The position numbers and the translations under genes are program-made. DNA of 64,000 nucleotides from Polycyclovorans sp002706265 (GTDB lineage Bacteria; Pseudomonadota; Gammaproteobacteria; Nevskiales; Nevskiaceae). Below, piece after piece: positions 34,093-43,540 of this stretch (within the stretch, counting starts at the first letter, position 1; each line of letters opens with the position of its first letter). Where the stretch lies: the NCBI GenBank assembly GCA_963973915.1, contig CAXBBM010000002.1:186001-250000 (forward strand), written 5' to 3'. A model generated the notes under the pieces. The model ran no database searches and had not been told where the DNA came from. It saw only the letters and a program-made list of their open reading frames with translations.

Positions 34093-37000
34093 TGCTGCGC
34101 TTCTTCATCGACCGGCCGATCTTCGCGGCGGTCATCTCCATCATCATCACCATTGCCGGGTCGGCGACACTCGCGGTGCTGCCGGTGGAGCAATACCCCA
34201 ACGTGGTGCCGCCGCAGATTACCGTTGAGGCCAGCTATCCGGGCGCCAGCGCATCGGTGATGGCGCAGTCGGTGGCCGCGCCGCTGGAGCAGGAGATCAA
34301 CGGCGTCGACGGCATGATCTACATGGAGTCGAGCAGCACCGATGCCGGAACACTGCGCATCACCGTGTCGTTTGAAATCGGCACCGATCCGGACCAGGCC
34401 GCCATCAACGTGAACAACCGCGTGCAGGCCGCGACGGCGCGGCTGCCGCAGAGCGTGCGCGATCAGGGCGTGCGCGTGCAGGCGCGCTCCACCAACATTC
34501 TGATGGTGCCGACGCTGTCGTCCCCCGACGGTGCGCATACCGCGCTGGAGATGAGCAACTACGCGCTGATCAACGTGCTCGACGCGCTGGTCCGCGTACA
34601 GGGTGTCGGCGATGCCCGCCTGTTCGGCGCCAGCGATTATTCGATGCGCATCTGGTTGCGGCCGGACAAGCTGGCCGAATTTGACCTGACCCCGTCTGAT
34701 GTCGCCGACGCGCTGCGCGAACAGAACGCGCAGTTCGCTGCCGGCCGCATCGGCGACGAGCCCGCGCCTGAGGGTCAGGCATTCAGCTTCACGATCACCA
34801 CCAGCGGGCAGTTCAGTGATGTCGAGGAGTTCGAAAACGTCATTCTGCGGGCGAACCCGGACGGCGGCACCCTGCGCCTGAAAGACGTCGCCCGGGTGGA
34901 TCTGGGCGCGCAGAACTACGCGTTCTCGGCCACCTATCGCGGTGAGCCCACCGTGCCGATGGGCATCTATCTGCAGCCGGGCGCCAACGCGCTCAACACG
35001 GCCGAGGCGGTGCGCACAGCACTCGATGAAGTGCGGGGCCGCTTGCCCGAGGGCATGGTTCTGGAAGTGCCTTACGACACCACCAAGTTTGTCGAAATCG
35101 CCATCGATGAAGTGATCATCACGCTGTTGATCGCGGTGCTGCTGGTGGTGGTGGTGACCTACCTGTTCCTGCAAAAGCCACGCGCCACGCTGATTCCGGT
35201 GCTGGCCATTCCGGTGTCGTTGATCGGCACCTTCGCCGGCATGCAGGCCATGGGCTTCTCGATCAACCTGCTGACCCTGTTCGGGCTGGTGCTGGCCATC
35301 GGGGTGGTGGTCGACAACGCCATCATCGTGCTCGAAAACGTCGACCGGCTGATGAAAGAACAGGGGATGTCGGCGCGCGACGCGACCATCGCCACCATGG
35401 AGCAGGTCGCCGGCGCGGTGGTGTCATCGACCCTGGTGCTGATTGCGGTGTTTGCGCCGGTGATGTTCCTCGGCGGGCTGACGGGCGAGCTGTACCGTCA
35501 GTTCGCGGTCACCATTGCCATCTCGGTGTTCGTCTCCGGCATCGTCGCCCTGACCCTGACGCCCGCCACCTGCGCCCTGCTGCTGGAGGGTGAGACGGGC
35601 GACGTGGCTGCGCCGTTCCGGCTGTTCAACCGCGGATTCGATGCCGTCACACGGGGCTACGTGCGGGTGGTGACGTGGCTGGTGCATCACCGGGCCATCG
35701 GCAGCCTGTTGGCCGCGGTCATGGTGGTGCTGATGGTCGTGGTGCTGCGCGGTCTGCCGTCTGGATTGGTGCCGGCCGAAGATCAGGGCACCGTGCTGAT
35801 CGTGCCGCAGTTGCCGCCGGTGTCGGCGCTGAACCGCACCGAAGCCGTGCGCGAGGACCTGACCGAGAAGGTGCTGGCACTGGATGAAGTGGACGGTGCG
35901 GTCATGTTTGCCGGCTTCGACTTCATCGCCGGGGCGCTGCGCAGCAATTCCGGCCTGGGCTTCTTGCAGCTGGCCGACTGGAGCAAGCGCACGGGAGAGG
36001 GCCAGAGCGCCGCTGCCGTGGCGCAAAAGATCATGGAGATCGGCCGGCAGATGCCGGAGGCCAATGTGCTGGCCTTCGTGCCGCCGCCGATTCAGGGCCT
36101 GTCGCTCACCGGCGGTATCGACGGCTATCTGCAGTTGTCCGGCGAGGTGACCGAGGCGCGACTGCAGGAGCGTGCCAACGCCTTGACCGCGGCGGCCCGC
36201 AAACGCCCCGAGATTGGCAACGTCTACACCACCCTGGACACAGGCTATCCGCGCTATCGGGCGGAGGTGGACCGTGACAAGGCCCGCGCCGCGGGCGTCC
36301 CGATCAACACCATCTTCGAGGCCATGCAGAGCACCTTCGGGGCGCTGTACGTCAATGACTTTTCCCTGGCCGGACGCATCTGGCAGGTCAATCTGTCGTC
36401 CGAGGCCGAGTTTCGTAACGATGCCAGCGACATCAACCTGATCTTTGTGCGCAATTCGGCAGGCGACCTGCTGCCCCTGAGCAATCTGGTGACCCTGGAG
36501 CGCCAGCAGGGCGCCGACATCCTGCCGCGCTTCAACGTGGTGACGGCCGCCAAACTGCTGGCCGACCCCGCGCCGGGCTACACCACCGGGGATGCCAAGA
36601 CCGCGATGGAAGCGGTGGCCGCCGAAGTCCTCGACGAGGGCGACCGCATCGGCTGGACCGGGCAGGCCTACCAGCTTGATGCCGCGGGCGGCGCCGCCGG
36701 CCTGGCCTTTGGCCTGGGGCTGGTGATGGTGTTGCTGATTCTGGCCGCCCAGTACGAACGCTGGCTGTTGCCGCTGGCCGTGGCCAGTGCCGTGCCGTTT
36801 GCGGTGCTGGGTGCGGCGGTGGCGGTGTGGGTGCGCGGTTTTCCCAACGACATCTACTTCCAGGTGGGCCTGCTGGTGCTGATCGGTCTGGCGGCGAAAA
36901 ACGCGATTCTGATCGTCGAGTTTGCCGCCCAGAACCGGCGTGACGGCGCCAGCGCCGCAGAGGCCGCCATCGCCGCTGCGGGGCAGCGTTTCCGCGCCAT

Positions 37001-37253
37001 CATGATGACCGCCATGACCTTCGTGGTCGGCACCTTGCCGCTGATGTTCGCCTCCGGCGCGGGTGCGGCGAGCCGTCAGGAAATTGGCACGGTGGTGGTG
37101 GGCGGCATGCTGATGGCCAGCACCATTGCGCTGTTCTTCGTGCCCATGTTCTATCGCCTGGTTGAAGACCTGGCCGACTGGCGCAAAGGCAGAGGCAAAG
37201 GCCAAGGCAAACCCGAATCCGCAACCCAAAGCCCCGCGGAGGCCCGCTCATGA
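34092..37253 (+). CDS. HAE1-family RND multidrug efflux pump (AcrB-like)
   Basis: 1053 aa, close to the 1049 of AcrB. It starts with the typical MLRFFIDRPIFA. Twelve membrane segments with the large periplasmic loops after TM1 and TM7 are evident. In the proton-relay region TM4 reads VVVDNAIIVLENV: Asp408 is kept but the second acid of AcrB is Asn409, while Lys936 is present in LAAKNAIL. Such DN pumps occur within HAE1. The substrate range is unknown; divergent TetR control suggests drugs or toxic organics. Overlaps the outer-membrane gene by 4 nt. Confidence 0.96.
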   Translation: MLRFFIDRPIFAAVISIIITIAGSATLAVLPVEQYPNVVPPQITVEASYPGASASVMAQSVAAPLEQEINGVDGMIYMESSSTDAGTLRITVSFEIGTDPDQAAINVNNRVQAATARLPQSVRDQGVRVQARSTNILMVPTLSSPDGAHTALEMSNYALINVLDALVRVQGVGDARLFGASDYSMRIWLRPDKLAEFDLTPSDVADALREQNAQFAAGRIGDEPAPEGQAFSFTITTSGQFSDVEEFENVILRANPDGGTLRLKDVARVDLGAQNYAFSATYRGEPTVPMGIYLQPGANALNTAEAVRTALDEVRGRLPEGMVLEVPYDTTKFVEIAIDEVIITLLIAVLLVVVVTYLFLQKPRATLIPVLAIPVSLIGTFAGMQAMGFSINLLTLFGLVLAIGVVVDNAIIVLENVDRLMKEQGMSARDATIATMEQVAGAVVSSTLVLIAVFAPVMFLGGLTGELYRQFAVTIAISVFVSGIVALTLTPATCALLLEGETGDVAAPFRLFNRGFDAVTRGYVRVVTWLVHHRAIGSLLAAVMVVLMVVVLRGLPSGLVPAEDQGTVLIVPQLPPVSALNRTEAVREDLTEKVLALDEVDGAVMFAGFDFIAGALRSNSGLGFLQLADWSKRTGEGQSAAAVAQKIMEIGRQMPEANVLAFVPPPIQGLSLTGGIDGYLQLSGEVTEARLQERANALTAAARKRPEIGNVYTTLDTGYPRYRAEVDRDKARAAGVPINTIFEAMQSTFGALYVNDFSLAGRIWQVNLSSEAEFRNDASDINLIFVRNSAGDLLPLSNLVTLERQQGADILPRFNVVTAAKLLADPAPGYTTGDAKTAMEAVAAEVLDEGDRIGWTGQAYQLDAAGGAAGLAFGLGLVMVLLILAAQYERWLLPLAVASAVPFAVLGAAVAVWVRGFPNDIYFQVGLLVLIGLAAKNAILIVEFAAQNRRDGASAAEAAIAAAGQRFRAIMMTAMTFVVGTLPLMFASGAGAASRQEIGTVVVGGMLMASTIALFFVPMFYRLVEDLADWRKGRGKGQGKPESATQSPAEARS

Positions 37254-38749
37254 ACCGCCTGATCTGGCTCGCTATGCCGACGTTGCTGGCCGGCTGCGTG
37301 ATGGGGCCGCGGCACGTCGTGCCCGACACGCCCCTGCCGGCCAGTCTGCCGGCGCCGGTGGCTGCCGAGACGCTGACCCGCGACTGGCGCGCCTGGTGGC
37401 AACAGTTCAATGACCCGGTGCTCGATCACCTGGTGGGCAGTGCCACCCGCGCCAACCTCGATCTGCTGCAACAGGCGGCGCGCGTGCGTGCGGCGCGCGC
37501 GCAGCTGGGTTTCGAGCGCTTTCAGCAATGGCCGCGTCTTGACCTGGAAGGCGGCGCTGCGCGCGAGAAAACCCCGGCGTCCTCATTCGGCTTCGACGGC
37601 GCATCGAGCACCACGCGGTCGACGTTCTCCCTGACGGCGGCGCTGAGCTACGAGATTGATCTGTGGGGCCGCCTGGCGCGCATCGAAGAAGCGGCGGCTG
37701 CCCAGCTGGCCGCCAGCGTGTACGGCGCCGAAGCCTTGCGACTGACGGTGATCGCCGACGTGGTCAACACCTACTTCGAATACCGCGCGCAGCAGCGGGC
37801 GGTGAAGATCACCCAAAAGGCCATCGTCACGCGCAAGCGCGCCGTGGACCTGCAGCAGATTCGCTACGACGCGGGACTGGTCGATCGCCTCACCTTGCTG
37901 CAGGCGCAATCCGACCTTGCGGCCACGCGCACCCAGCTGCCCGATCAGCGCGAGCGACGCACGCAACTGGAAAGCGCGCTGGCCATACTGATTGGCTACA
38001 ACCCCCAGCAGTTGTTCGAGAACCTGGACTTTGGCGACGCGCGGTTGGCAGACCTTGACCCCATCGAGGCGCTGCCCCAGGTGCTGCCATCCGCCCTGCT
38101 GGAACGGCGGCCCGACATCCGGGCCGCCGAGCAGGACCTGCGTGCGGCCAATGCCCGCATCGGCGTGGAGATGGCCGCGCGGCTGCCGGCGCTCAACCTT
38201 ACGGCGCTGATCGGTTCGATCAGCAGCGAGGCCAGCGATCTTTTGATCGGTGATGCCGAAAGCTGGCGGGCCGGGGCCTCGGTGCTGGGCTCGCTGACCG
38301 ATGGCTCGCGGGTCCGTGGCGCCGAGGCGGAACGCGACCTTGCCGAGCTGCAGTATCGCGCCACGGTGCAGACGGCCTTTGCCGAGGTCCGGGATGCGCT
38401 GGCCGCCTTCGAGGCTTCGCAGACGCGCCTTGATGCCGTGCGTGGCCAGGTCAGCGTGCTGCAAGACACCGAGGCGCTGGCCCAGGTGCGGTATGACGGC
38501 GGGGCCTCAATTTTTCTTGAAGTGCTCGATGCCCGCCGCGCGCTGCTCGACGCCGAGCTGGCCCTCGGCACGGCCGAGCAGCGGCGGCTGACGGCGGCGG
38601 CGACCTTGTTCAAGGTGCTGGGCGGCGGCTGGGATCCAGAAGCGGTAGATCTGGAAGGCGGCGATGTCCTGCCCGGTGCCGCGCCGACCGCCCCGGCTGC
38701 GCCGACCCCGGTCCCGGCGGTGCCGACGGTTCGCGCCTCGGCGCAATAG
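37250..38749 (+). CDS. Outer-membrane efflux lipoprotein (OprM/NodT family)
   Basis: 499 aa. Signal peptide with lipobox LLAGC at residues 14-18. Two outer-membrane-factor repeats of long amphipathic helices (for example QLGFERFQQWPRLDLEGG and LRAANARIGVEMAARLPALN) as in TolC/OprM. It forms the exit duct for the RND pump encoded upstream. The tail after about 470 is a Pro/Ala/Val-rich low-complexity stretch. Confidence 0.95.
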   Translation: MNRLIWLAMPTLLAGCVMGPRHVVPDTPLPASLPAPVAAETLTRDWRAWWQQFNDPVLDHLVGSATRANLDLLQQAARVRAARAQLGFERFQQWPRLDLEGGAAREKTPASSFGFDGASSTTRSTFSLTAALSYEIDLWGRLARIEEAAAAQLAASVYGAEALRLTVIADVVNTYFEYRAQQRAVKITQKAIVTRKRAVDLQQIRYDAGLVDRLTLLQAQSDLAATRTQLPDQRERRTQLESALAILIGYNPQQLFENLDFGDARLADLDPIEALPQVLPSALLERRPDIRAAEQDLRAANARIGVEMAARLPALNLTALIGSISSEASDLLIGDAESWRAGASVLGSLTDGSRVRGAEAERDLAELQYRATVQTAFAEVRDALAAFEASQTRLDAVRGQVSVLQDTEALAQVRYDGGASIFLEVLDARRALLDAELALGTAEQRRLTAAATLFKVLGGGWDPEAVDLEGGDVLPGAAPTAPAAPTPVPAVPTVRASAQ

Positions 38750-38834
38750 CCGGTTGCACGCGGCGCCGGGGTGCGCCGCCCGGGCCCCGGGCCACGGTAC
38801 TGTAGGCGCCGCTGATCCCCCCGCCTGCCTTCGG

Positions 38835-39725
38835 ATGTTTGCCGTGACCGCACCGACCAACGCGCCCAGCCTCCGTGACTGGGTGGCCCTGATTCGACTC
38901 GACCGCCCGGTGGGCATCTGGCTGCTGCTGTGGCCCACGTTGTGGGGCGTGTGGGCGGCGGCAGAAGGGCTGCCCTCGTGGCCGATTCTGAGCGTGTTCG
39001 TGCTGGGCACGGTGCTGATGCGCTCGGCGGGCTGTGCGATCAACGACGCGGCAGATCGGGACTTTGATGTGCATGTCCGCCGGACCCGTGACCGGCCGGT
39101 GGCGGCGGGTCGCATCACCCGGCGCCAGGCCATCGTCGTCGCGGCCCTGCTGGCGCTGGTGTCGTTGGCGCTGTTGCTGAGCCTGCGCAGCCTGCCGGCG
39201 GTGTTGTGGTCCATCCCCGCCGTGGTGCTGGCGGGGGTGTATCCGCTGATGAAGCGGGTCATTGCGGTGCCGCAGGCGGTGCTTGGGCTGGCGTTTTCGT
39301 GGGGCATTCCCATGGCGTATGCGGCCACCCGGGGGGCCGTGCCGTGGCAGGAGGCGGGTTGGCTGATGGCCGCCAACTTCTGCGCCGTCATGGCCTATGA
39401 CACGGCCTATGCGATGTCGGACAAGCCGGATGATCTGAAAATCGGGGTGAAATCGTCCGCCATCTATTTCGGCCGTTGGGACGTACTGGCAGTGCTGGGC
39501 TTCAACGTGCTCATGGTGGCCTGCCTGCTGGGGTTCGCCCGCCAGGCCGGTCTGGCCCCTGCGTTCTATCTGGCGCTGGTGGCCGTGCTGGGGGGCGTTC
39601 TGGCCTTGCAGCAGCGGTTGATGCGGCAGGGCGTCGCTGACGCCCTTGCCGTGTTCAAGGCCAGTCACTGGCTGGGCGCGGGGGTCTGGATGGGTTTGGT
39701 CATCGCTTACGGAGTGACAGGATGA
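38835..39725 (+). CDS. ubiA: 4-hydroxybenzoate polyprenyltransferase
   Basis: 296 aa from ATG at 38835. Both Asp-rich prenyl-diphosphate/Mg motifs are present: NDAADRDFD and DTAYAMSDKPDD. The start region LIRLDRPVGIWLLLWPTLW is typical of UbiA. About nine membrane helices. It attaches the polyprenyl chain to 4-hydroxybenzoate in ubiquinone synthesis. No ubiC lies beside it. Its stop overlaps the next gene as ATGA. Confidence 0.95.
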   Translation: MFAVTAPTNAPSLRDWVALIRLDRPVGIWLLLWPTLWGVWAAAEGLPSWPILSVFVLGTVLMRSAGCAINDAADRDFDVHVRRTRDRPVAAGRITRRQAIVVAALLALVSLALLLSLRSLPAVLWSIPAVVLAGVYPLMKRVIAVPQAVLGLAFSWGIPMAYAATRGAVPWQEAGWLMAANFCAVMAYDTAYAMSDKPDDLKIGVKSSAIYFGRWDVLAVLGFNVLMVACLLGFARQAGLAPAFYLALVAVLGGVLALQQRLMRQGVADALAVFKASHWLGAGVWMGLVIAYGVTG

Positions 39726-40564
39726 AAGTGGGATTGCTGGGGTGCATCATCGTGTTGCTGTCGGCCTGCGTGTCGGTCAGCGGGCCTGTGGACAAGGCGC
39801 CGGATTTGCCGGCGCCGCAGAAGGCGCTGGCGCCCCAGCGTCTGACCTACACCCCCGATGACGCGCCGACGCCATTGCAGGCGATCGTGACCCGGCCGGC
39901 GGGCGCCGGGCCGTTTCCGGCCGTGGTGCTGATTCACGGTGGCGGCTGGACCGGTGGCGCGCCTGACGACATGGCGCCGCTCGCGGAACGTCTGGCCCAG
40001 CAGGGCTTCGTCGCCTTCAACATGGCCTATCGTCTGGCGCCGGGCGCCCGACACCCCGCCCAGATCAATGACGTGGCCACGGCGCTTGACTACCTGCGCG
40101 CCCACGCCGCCGCGCTGCACATCGACCCGACGCGCATCGGCGTCTGGGGCTACTCGGCCGGCGCGCATCTGGCGGCGCTGGCGGGCACGCGCCTGCCCGA
40201 AGCCCAGCGGCCCCAAGCGGTCGTCGCCGGTGGATTGCCGGCCGATCTGCGCAAATATCCGAAGAGTCCGCTGATCGCCAAGCTGATGGGCACCTCGCTG
40301 GCCGACGATCCGGCCGGTTGGGCCGACGCCTCGCCGGTGACGCATGTCGATGCCGGCAGCGCGCCCATGTGGCTCTACCACGGCACCTGGGACTGGATTG
40401 TGGGGGTCAACAACGCGCAGCTGATGCACACCACGCTGAGCCAGGCGGGGGTCGAAAGCACGCTGTACCTGATCAGCGGTTACGGCCATTTCGCGACCTT
40501 TCTGTGGAGTCGCGGCGCCGAAGACGGCGCCTTGCAGTTTCTGCGCCGCCACCTGATGCCGTAG
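39722..40564 (+). CDS. Alpha/beta-hydrolase lipoprotein (esterase/lipase-like)
   Basis: 280 aa. A short signal peptide ends in lipobox LLSAC, predicting a lipid-anchored periplasmic enzyme. Oxyanion motif HGGGW, nucleophile elbow GYSAG, and a late GHFATF for the catalytic His give a complete hormone-sensitive-lipase/esterase-like triad. The substrate is unknown. It precedes the biotin genes, but the lipoprotein signal argues against it being the cytoplasmic BioH. Confidence 0.88.
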   Translation: MKVGLLGCIIVLLSACVSVSGPVDKAPDLPAPQKALAPQRLTYTPDDAPTPLQAIVTRPAGAGPFPAVVLIHGGGWTGGAPDDMAPLAERLAQQGFVAFNMAYRLAPGARHPAQINDVATALDYLRAHAAALHIDPTRIGVWGYSAGAHLAALAGTRLPEAQRPQAVVAGGLPADLRKYPKSPLIAKLMGTSLADDPAGWADASPVTHVDAGSAPMWLYHGTWDWIVGVNNAQLMHTTLSQAGVESTLYLISGYGHFATFLWSRGAEDGALQFLRRHLMP

Positions 40565-40575
40565 GCGGCCGGCGC

Positions 40576-41256
40576 TCAGCCGCGGCCCGATTTGGGCGTG
40601 CGCGCCAGTACCCAAGCCTCGACCCGGCTGGCCCCGGCCGCGCGGACGGCCTGTGCCAGTTCGTGCAGCGTTGCGCCAGTGGTCATCACGTCGTCGACCA
40701 GCGCCACGTGCCGGTCACGCAAGTCCAGCCGCACGTCGAAGGCACCGCGCACGGCCCGGCGTCGCGCACGGGCGTCGAGGCCCACCTGGTGCACGCGTGC
40801 GCCGCTGTGCCCAATGCCGCGGGTGTGCACCGGCACCCTGAGCCTTTGCCCCACATGGCGCGCGATCACCGCCGCCTGATTGAAGCCCCGCCACCACAGC
40901 CGCCAGCGATACAGCGGCACCGGCAGGATCAGGTCGGGCAGCGGCGCCGGCAGATCGCGGCGACACTCCGCCAGCGCGTCGCTGAGCCAACGCGCATCGC
41001 CCAGCACGCGCTGAAACTTGAATCGCTGGATCAGCTGATCGATGGGTGGGGCATAGACGAACGGCGCCACGCTCAGGTCCATGGGCGGCGGTTTGCTCAG
41101 GCACTCGGCGCAGGGTGAGTGGCTTGCGCCGGGCAGTGCGCAGCGCGGGCAGGCGGTGTCGTTCCAGGGCAGATCGTCGCGGCAGCCGGCGCACACCGGC
41201 AGGCCCCGGGCCGGGTCGCCGCAGAATCGGCAGTGCCAGTTGTCAACCAGACGCAT
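40576..41256 (-). CDS. comF: ComF-family phosphoribosyltransferase-like protein
   Basis: 226 aa. N-terminal zinc-ribbon cysteines (CRFCGDP, CAGCRD, CPRCALP, CAECL) and the phosphoribosyltransferase loop VALVDDVMTTGATL give the ComF/GntX layout. It is linked to DNA uptake or use of DNA as a nutrient in other bacteria. Its ATG at 41256 lies inside the BirA-like operator of the divergent biotin operon, as often seen for comF next to bioB. Confidence 0.93.
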   Translation of the reverse strand: MRLVDNWHCRFCGDPARGLPVCAGCRDDLPWNDTACPRCALPGASHSPCAECLSKPPPMDLSVAPFVYAPPIDQLIQRFKFQRVLGDARWLSDALAECRRDLPAPLPDLILPVPLYRWRLWWRGFNQAAVIARHVGQRLRVPVHTRGIGHSGARVHQVGLDARARRRAVRGAFDVRLDLRDRHVALVDDVMTTGATLHELAQAVRAAGASRVEAWVLARTPKSGRG

Positions 41257-41272
41257 GCGTTCTAGTTGACAA
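41240..41272. promoter_or_regulatory. BirA-type biotin operator (with bioB -35 box)
   Basis: TTGTCAACC at 41240-41248, 15-nt spacer, AGTTGACAA at 41264-41272: nine-base arms with one mismatch and the spacing known for proteobacterial BirA sites (TTGTAAACC-N14/15-GGTTTACAA). The right arm contains a perfect -35 hexamer TTGACA for bioB; the -10 is weak (CGTATG near 41291). The left arm lies within comF codons and the comF start codon is in the spacer. Confidence 0.75.
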
Positions 41273-41325
41273 GTTCAGTTGATTGGGTAGCGTATGCGTT
41301 CAATTTCCTGATCTCCGGTACTGAC

Positions 41326-42357
41326 ATGAGCCTGCGTCACGATTGGACCCGCGAACAAGTGCGCGCCCTGTTTGCGTTGCCCTTCAACGACTTGCTGTTC
41401 CAAGCCCACACCGTACATCGCGCCAACTTCGACGCCAATGCGGTGCAGCGTTCACAGCTGCTGTCGATCAAGACCGGCGCATGCCCCGAAGATTGTGCCT
41501 ACTGTCCGCAGTCGATCCGCTATGAGACCGGCCTGAAAAAAGACCCCTTGATGGAAGTGCAGGCCGTGGTCGAGGCCGCGCGCGAGGCCAAGGCCGAAGG
41601 GGCCACGCGCTTCTGCATGGGCGCCGCCTGGCGCTCGCCGAAAGACCGTGATCTGGACAAGGTTGAAGCCATGGTGCGTGAGGTCAAGGCACTGGGCATG
41701 GAAACCTGCATGACCCTGGGCATGCTCAAGGCGCATCAGGCGCAGCGCCTGGCCGACGCGGGGCTGGACTACTACAACCACAACCTCGACACCTCGCCCG
41801 AGTTCTACGGCGAAATCATCACCACCCGCACCTACGAGGATCGGCTGGAAACCCTGGGCCATGTGCGCGAGGCCGGGGTGAAGGTCTGCTGCGGCGGTAT
41901 CGTCGGCATGGGCGAGGGCGAGACCGATCGCGCCGAGTTGCTGCGCCAGTTGGCGATCATGACCCCGCATCCGGAAAGCGTGCCCATCAACAATCTGGTC
42001 CAGGTGGCCGGCACGCCGCTGGCCGGCGGTGAGGCGCTGCACCCCATCGAGTTCGTCCGCACCATTGCCGTGGCGCGCATCCTCATGCCCACCTCGTACG
42101 TGCGGCTGTCGGCCGGCCGCACCGACATGACCGACGAGCTTCAGGCCTTGTGCTTCTTTGCCGGGGCCAACTCCATGTTCTACGGCGAAAAGCTGCTGAC
42201 CACCGGCAACCCGCAGAATGCGCGCGACGAGGCGCTGATGGCGCGTCTGGGAATTCGCCCCGAAGGCGGCGCTCCGGGCCAGGTGCACAACCCGTCACCG
42301 GCGTGCGCCAAGGCCGCTGCGGCAACGGCGGCAGACGCCCCGGCCTGTGCCGCCTGA
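41326..42357 (+). CDS. bioB: Biotin synthase
   Basis: 343 aa from ATG at 41326. Radical-SAM cysteines 53, 57 and 60 in CPEDCAYC have the same numbers as in E. coli BioB, and the 2Fe-2S region with FCMGAAWR and the later CCGGIVGMGE are conserved. It inserts sulfur into dethiobiotin. The C-terminus is extended by an Ala-rich tail with extra Cys. The preceding 69 bp hold the operator and promoter shared with comF. It overlaps bioF by 11 nt. Confidence 0.97.
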   Translation: MSLRHDWTREQVRALFALPFNDLLFQAHTVHRANFDANAVQRSQLLSIKTGACPEDCAYCPQSIRYETGLKKDPLMEVQAVVEAAREAKAEGATRFCMGAAWRSPKDRDLDKVEAMVREVKALGMETCMTLGMLKAHQAQRLADAGLDYYNHNLDTSPEFYGEIITTRTYEDRLETLGHVREAGVKVCCGGIVGMGEGETDRAELLRQLAIMTPHPESVPINNLVQVAGTPLAGGEALHPIEFVRTIAVARILMPTSYVRLSAGRTDMTDELQALCFFAGANSMFYGEKLLTTGNPQNARDEALMARLGIRPEGGAPGQVHNPSPACAKAAAATAADAPACAA

Positions 42358-43540
42358 CCGCAGTCTTGATGCGCGTCTCGCGCCCAGGCTGGCACAGCTC
42401 AAGGCGCAGGATCGCTATCGCACGCGGCGGGTGATCAGCGGCGGCCACGGCGTCCATGCCGTGGTCGACGGCCGCAAGCTGCTCAATTTCTGCAGTAACG
42501 ATTACCTGGGTCTGGCCACCCATCCCAAGGTGCTCGCGGCAGCCCAGGCGGCGCTGGGCGAGGGCTGCGGCAGTACCGCGTCGCCGTTGCTCGGGGGGCA
42601 CAACCGCCATCATCGCGCGCTGGAAGATGCCCTGGCCTCGGCCACCGGCTACCCGCGTGCGCTGCTGTTCACCTCGGGCTGGGCGGCCAATCTGGGGGTG
42701 CTGCGCGCGCTGCTGGGCCGCAACGACGTGTTGATCGCCGACGAGCTGAATCATGCCTCGCTGATCGACGGGGGGCGCCTCAGCGGAGCGCATTGCCGGC
42801 GCGTGGCCCATGCTGATCTGGCGGGCTTTGCCGCCGCACTCGCGGCCGCACCGCACCCGGCGCAGCGGCTGGTCGTGACCGACAGCGTGTTCAGCATGGA
42901 CGGCGACCTGGCGCCGCTGACCGAGCTGCGGGCCTTGACGCGCCACGCCGGCGCCAGCCTGATGGTGGACGACGCCCATGGGTTCGGCGTGCTGGGCGCC
43001 CACGGCGGCGGCATCGTCGAACATCTGGACATGGGTGATCTGCGGCCCGAGATCTACGTGGCCACGCTGGGTAAATCGCTGGGCAGTGCCGGCGCATTCG
43101 TGGCGGGCAGCGAGACCTTGATCGAATATCTGGTGCAGCGGGCACGCTCTTGGGTTTTCTCGACCGCGCCGCCGCCGGCCTTGTCAGCGGCTGCATTGGT
43201 CGCGCTGCAGATCGTGCAGGGCGAGCCTGAGCATCGACGCCACCTGAATGCGCTGATCGCCCGCTTCCGCGCCCGCGCCGCGGAGGCCGGACTGCCGCTG
43301 ATGCCATCGCTGACCCCCATCCAGCCGCTGGTGATCGGCCGTGATGCCGACGCGCTGGCCGCGAGCGCGCGGCTGATGGAGGCCGGTTACTGGGTTGCGG
43401 CGATTCGTCCGCCGACGGTGCCCGAGGGCACCGCCAGGCTGCGCATCACGCTCAGCGCCGCGCACGGCACGGCCGAGGTGGACGGACTGGTGCACGCGCT
43501 GCGCGAGGCGGTGCGCGCGCCGGCCGAGGTGGCGGTGTGA
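42347..43540 (+). CDS. bioF: 8-amino-7-oxononanoate synthase
   Basis: 397 aa from a GTG overlapping the end of bioB. PLP-dependent alpha-oxoamine synthase: NFCSNDYLGL substrate loop, VDDAHGFGVLG, and the PLP lysine Lys243 in TLGKSLGSAG. It condenses pimeloyl-ACP (or CoA) with alanine. Its stop overlaps the GTG of bioD. Confidence 0.96.
   Translation: MPPDRSLDARLAPRLAQLKAQDRYRTRRVISGGHGVHAVVDGRKLLNFCSNDYLGLATHPKVLAAAQAALGEGCGSTASPLLGGHNRHHRALEDALASATGYPRALLFTSGWAANLGVLRALLGRNDVLIADELNHASLIDGGRLSGAHCRRVAHADLAGFAAALAAAPHPAQRLVVTDSVFSMDGDLAPLTELRALTRHAGASLMVDDAHGFGVLGAHGGGIVEHLDMGDLRPEIYVATLGKSLGSAGAFVAGSETLIEYLVQRARSWVFSTAPPPALSAAALVALQIVQGEPEHRRHLNALIARFRARAAEAGLPLMPSLTPIQPLVIGRDADALAASARLMEAGYWVAAIRPPTVPEGTARLRITLSAAHGTAEVDGLVHALREAVRAPAEVAV

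Noticed and set aside
39722..40564. BioH-type pimeloyl-ACP esterase near the biotin genes
   Set aside because: It has a lipoprotein signal and HGGGW/GYSAG esterase motifs, and is on the far side of comF; a cytoplasmic biotin role is unlikely.
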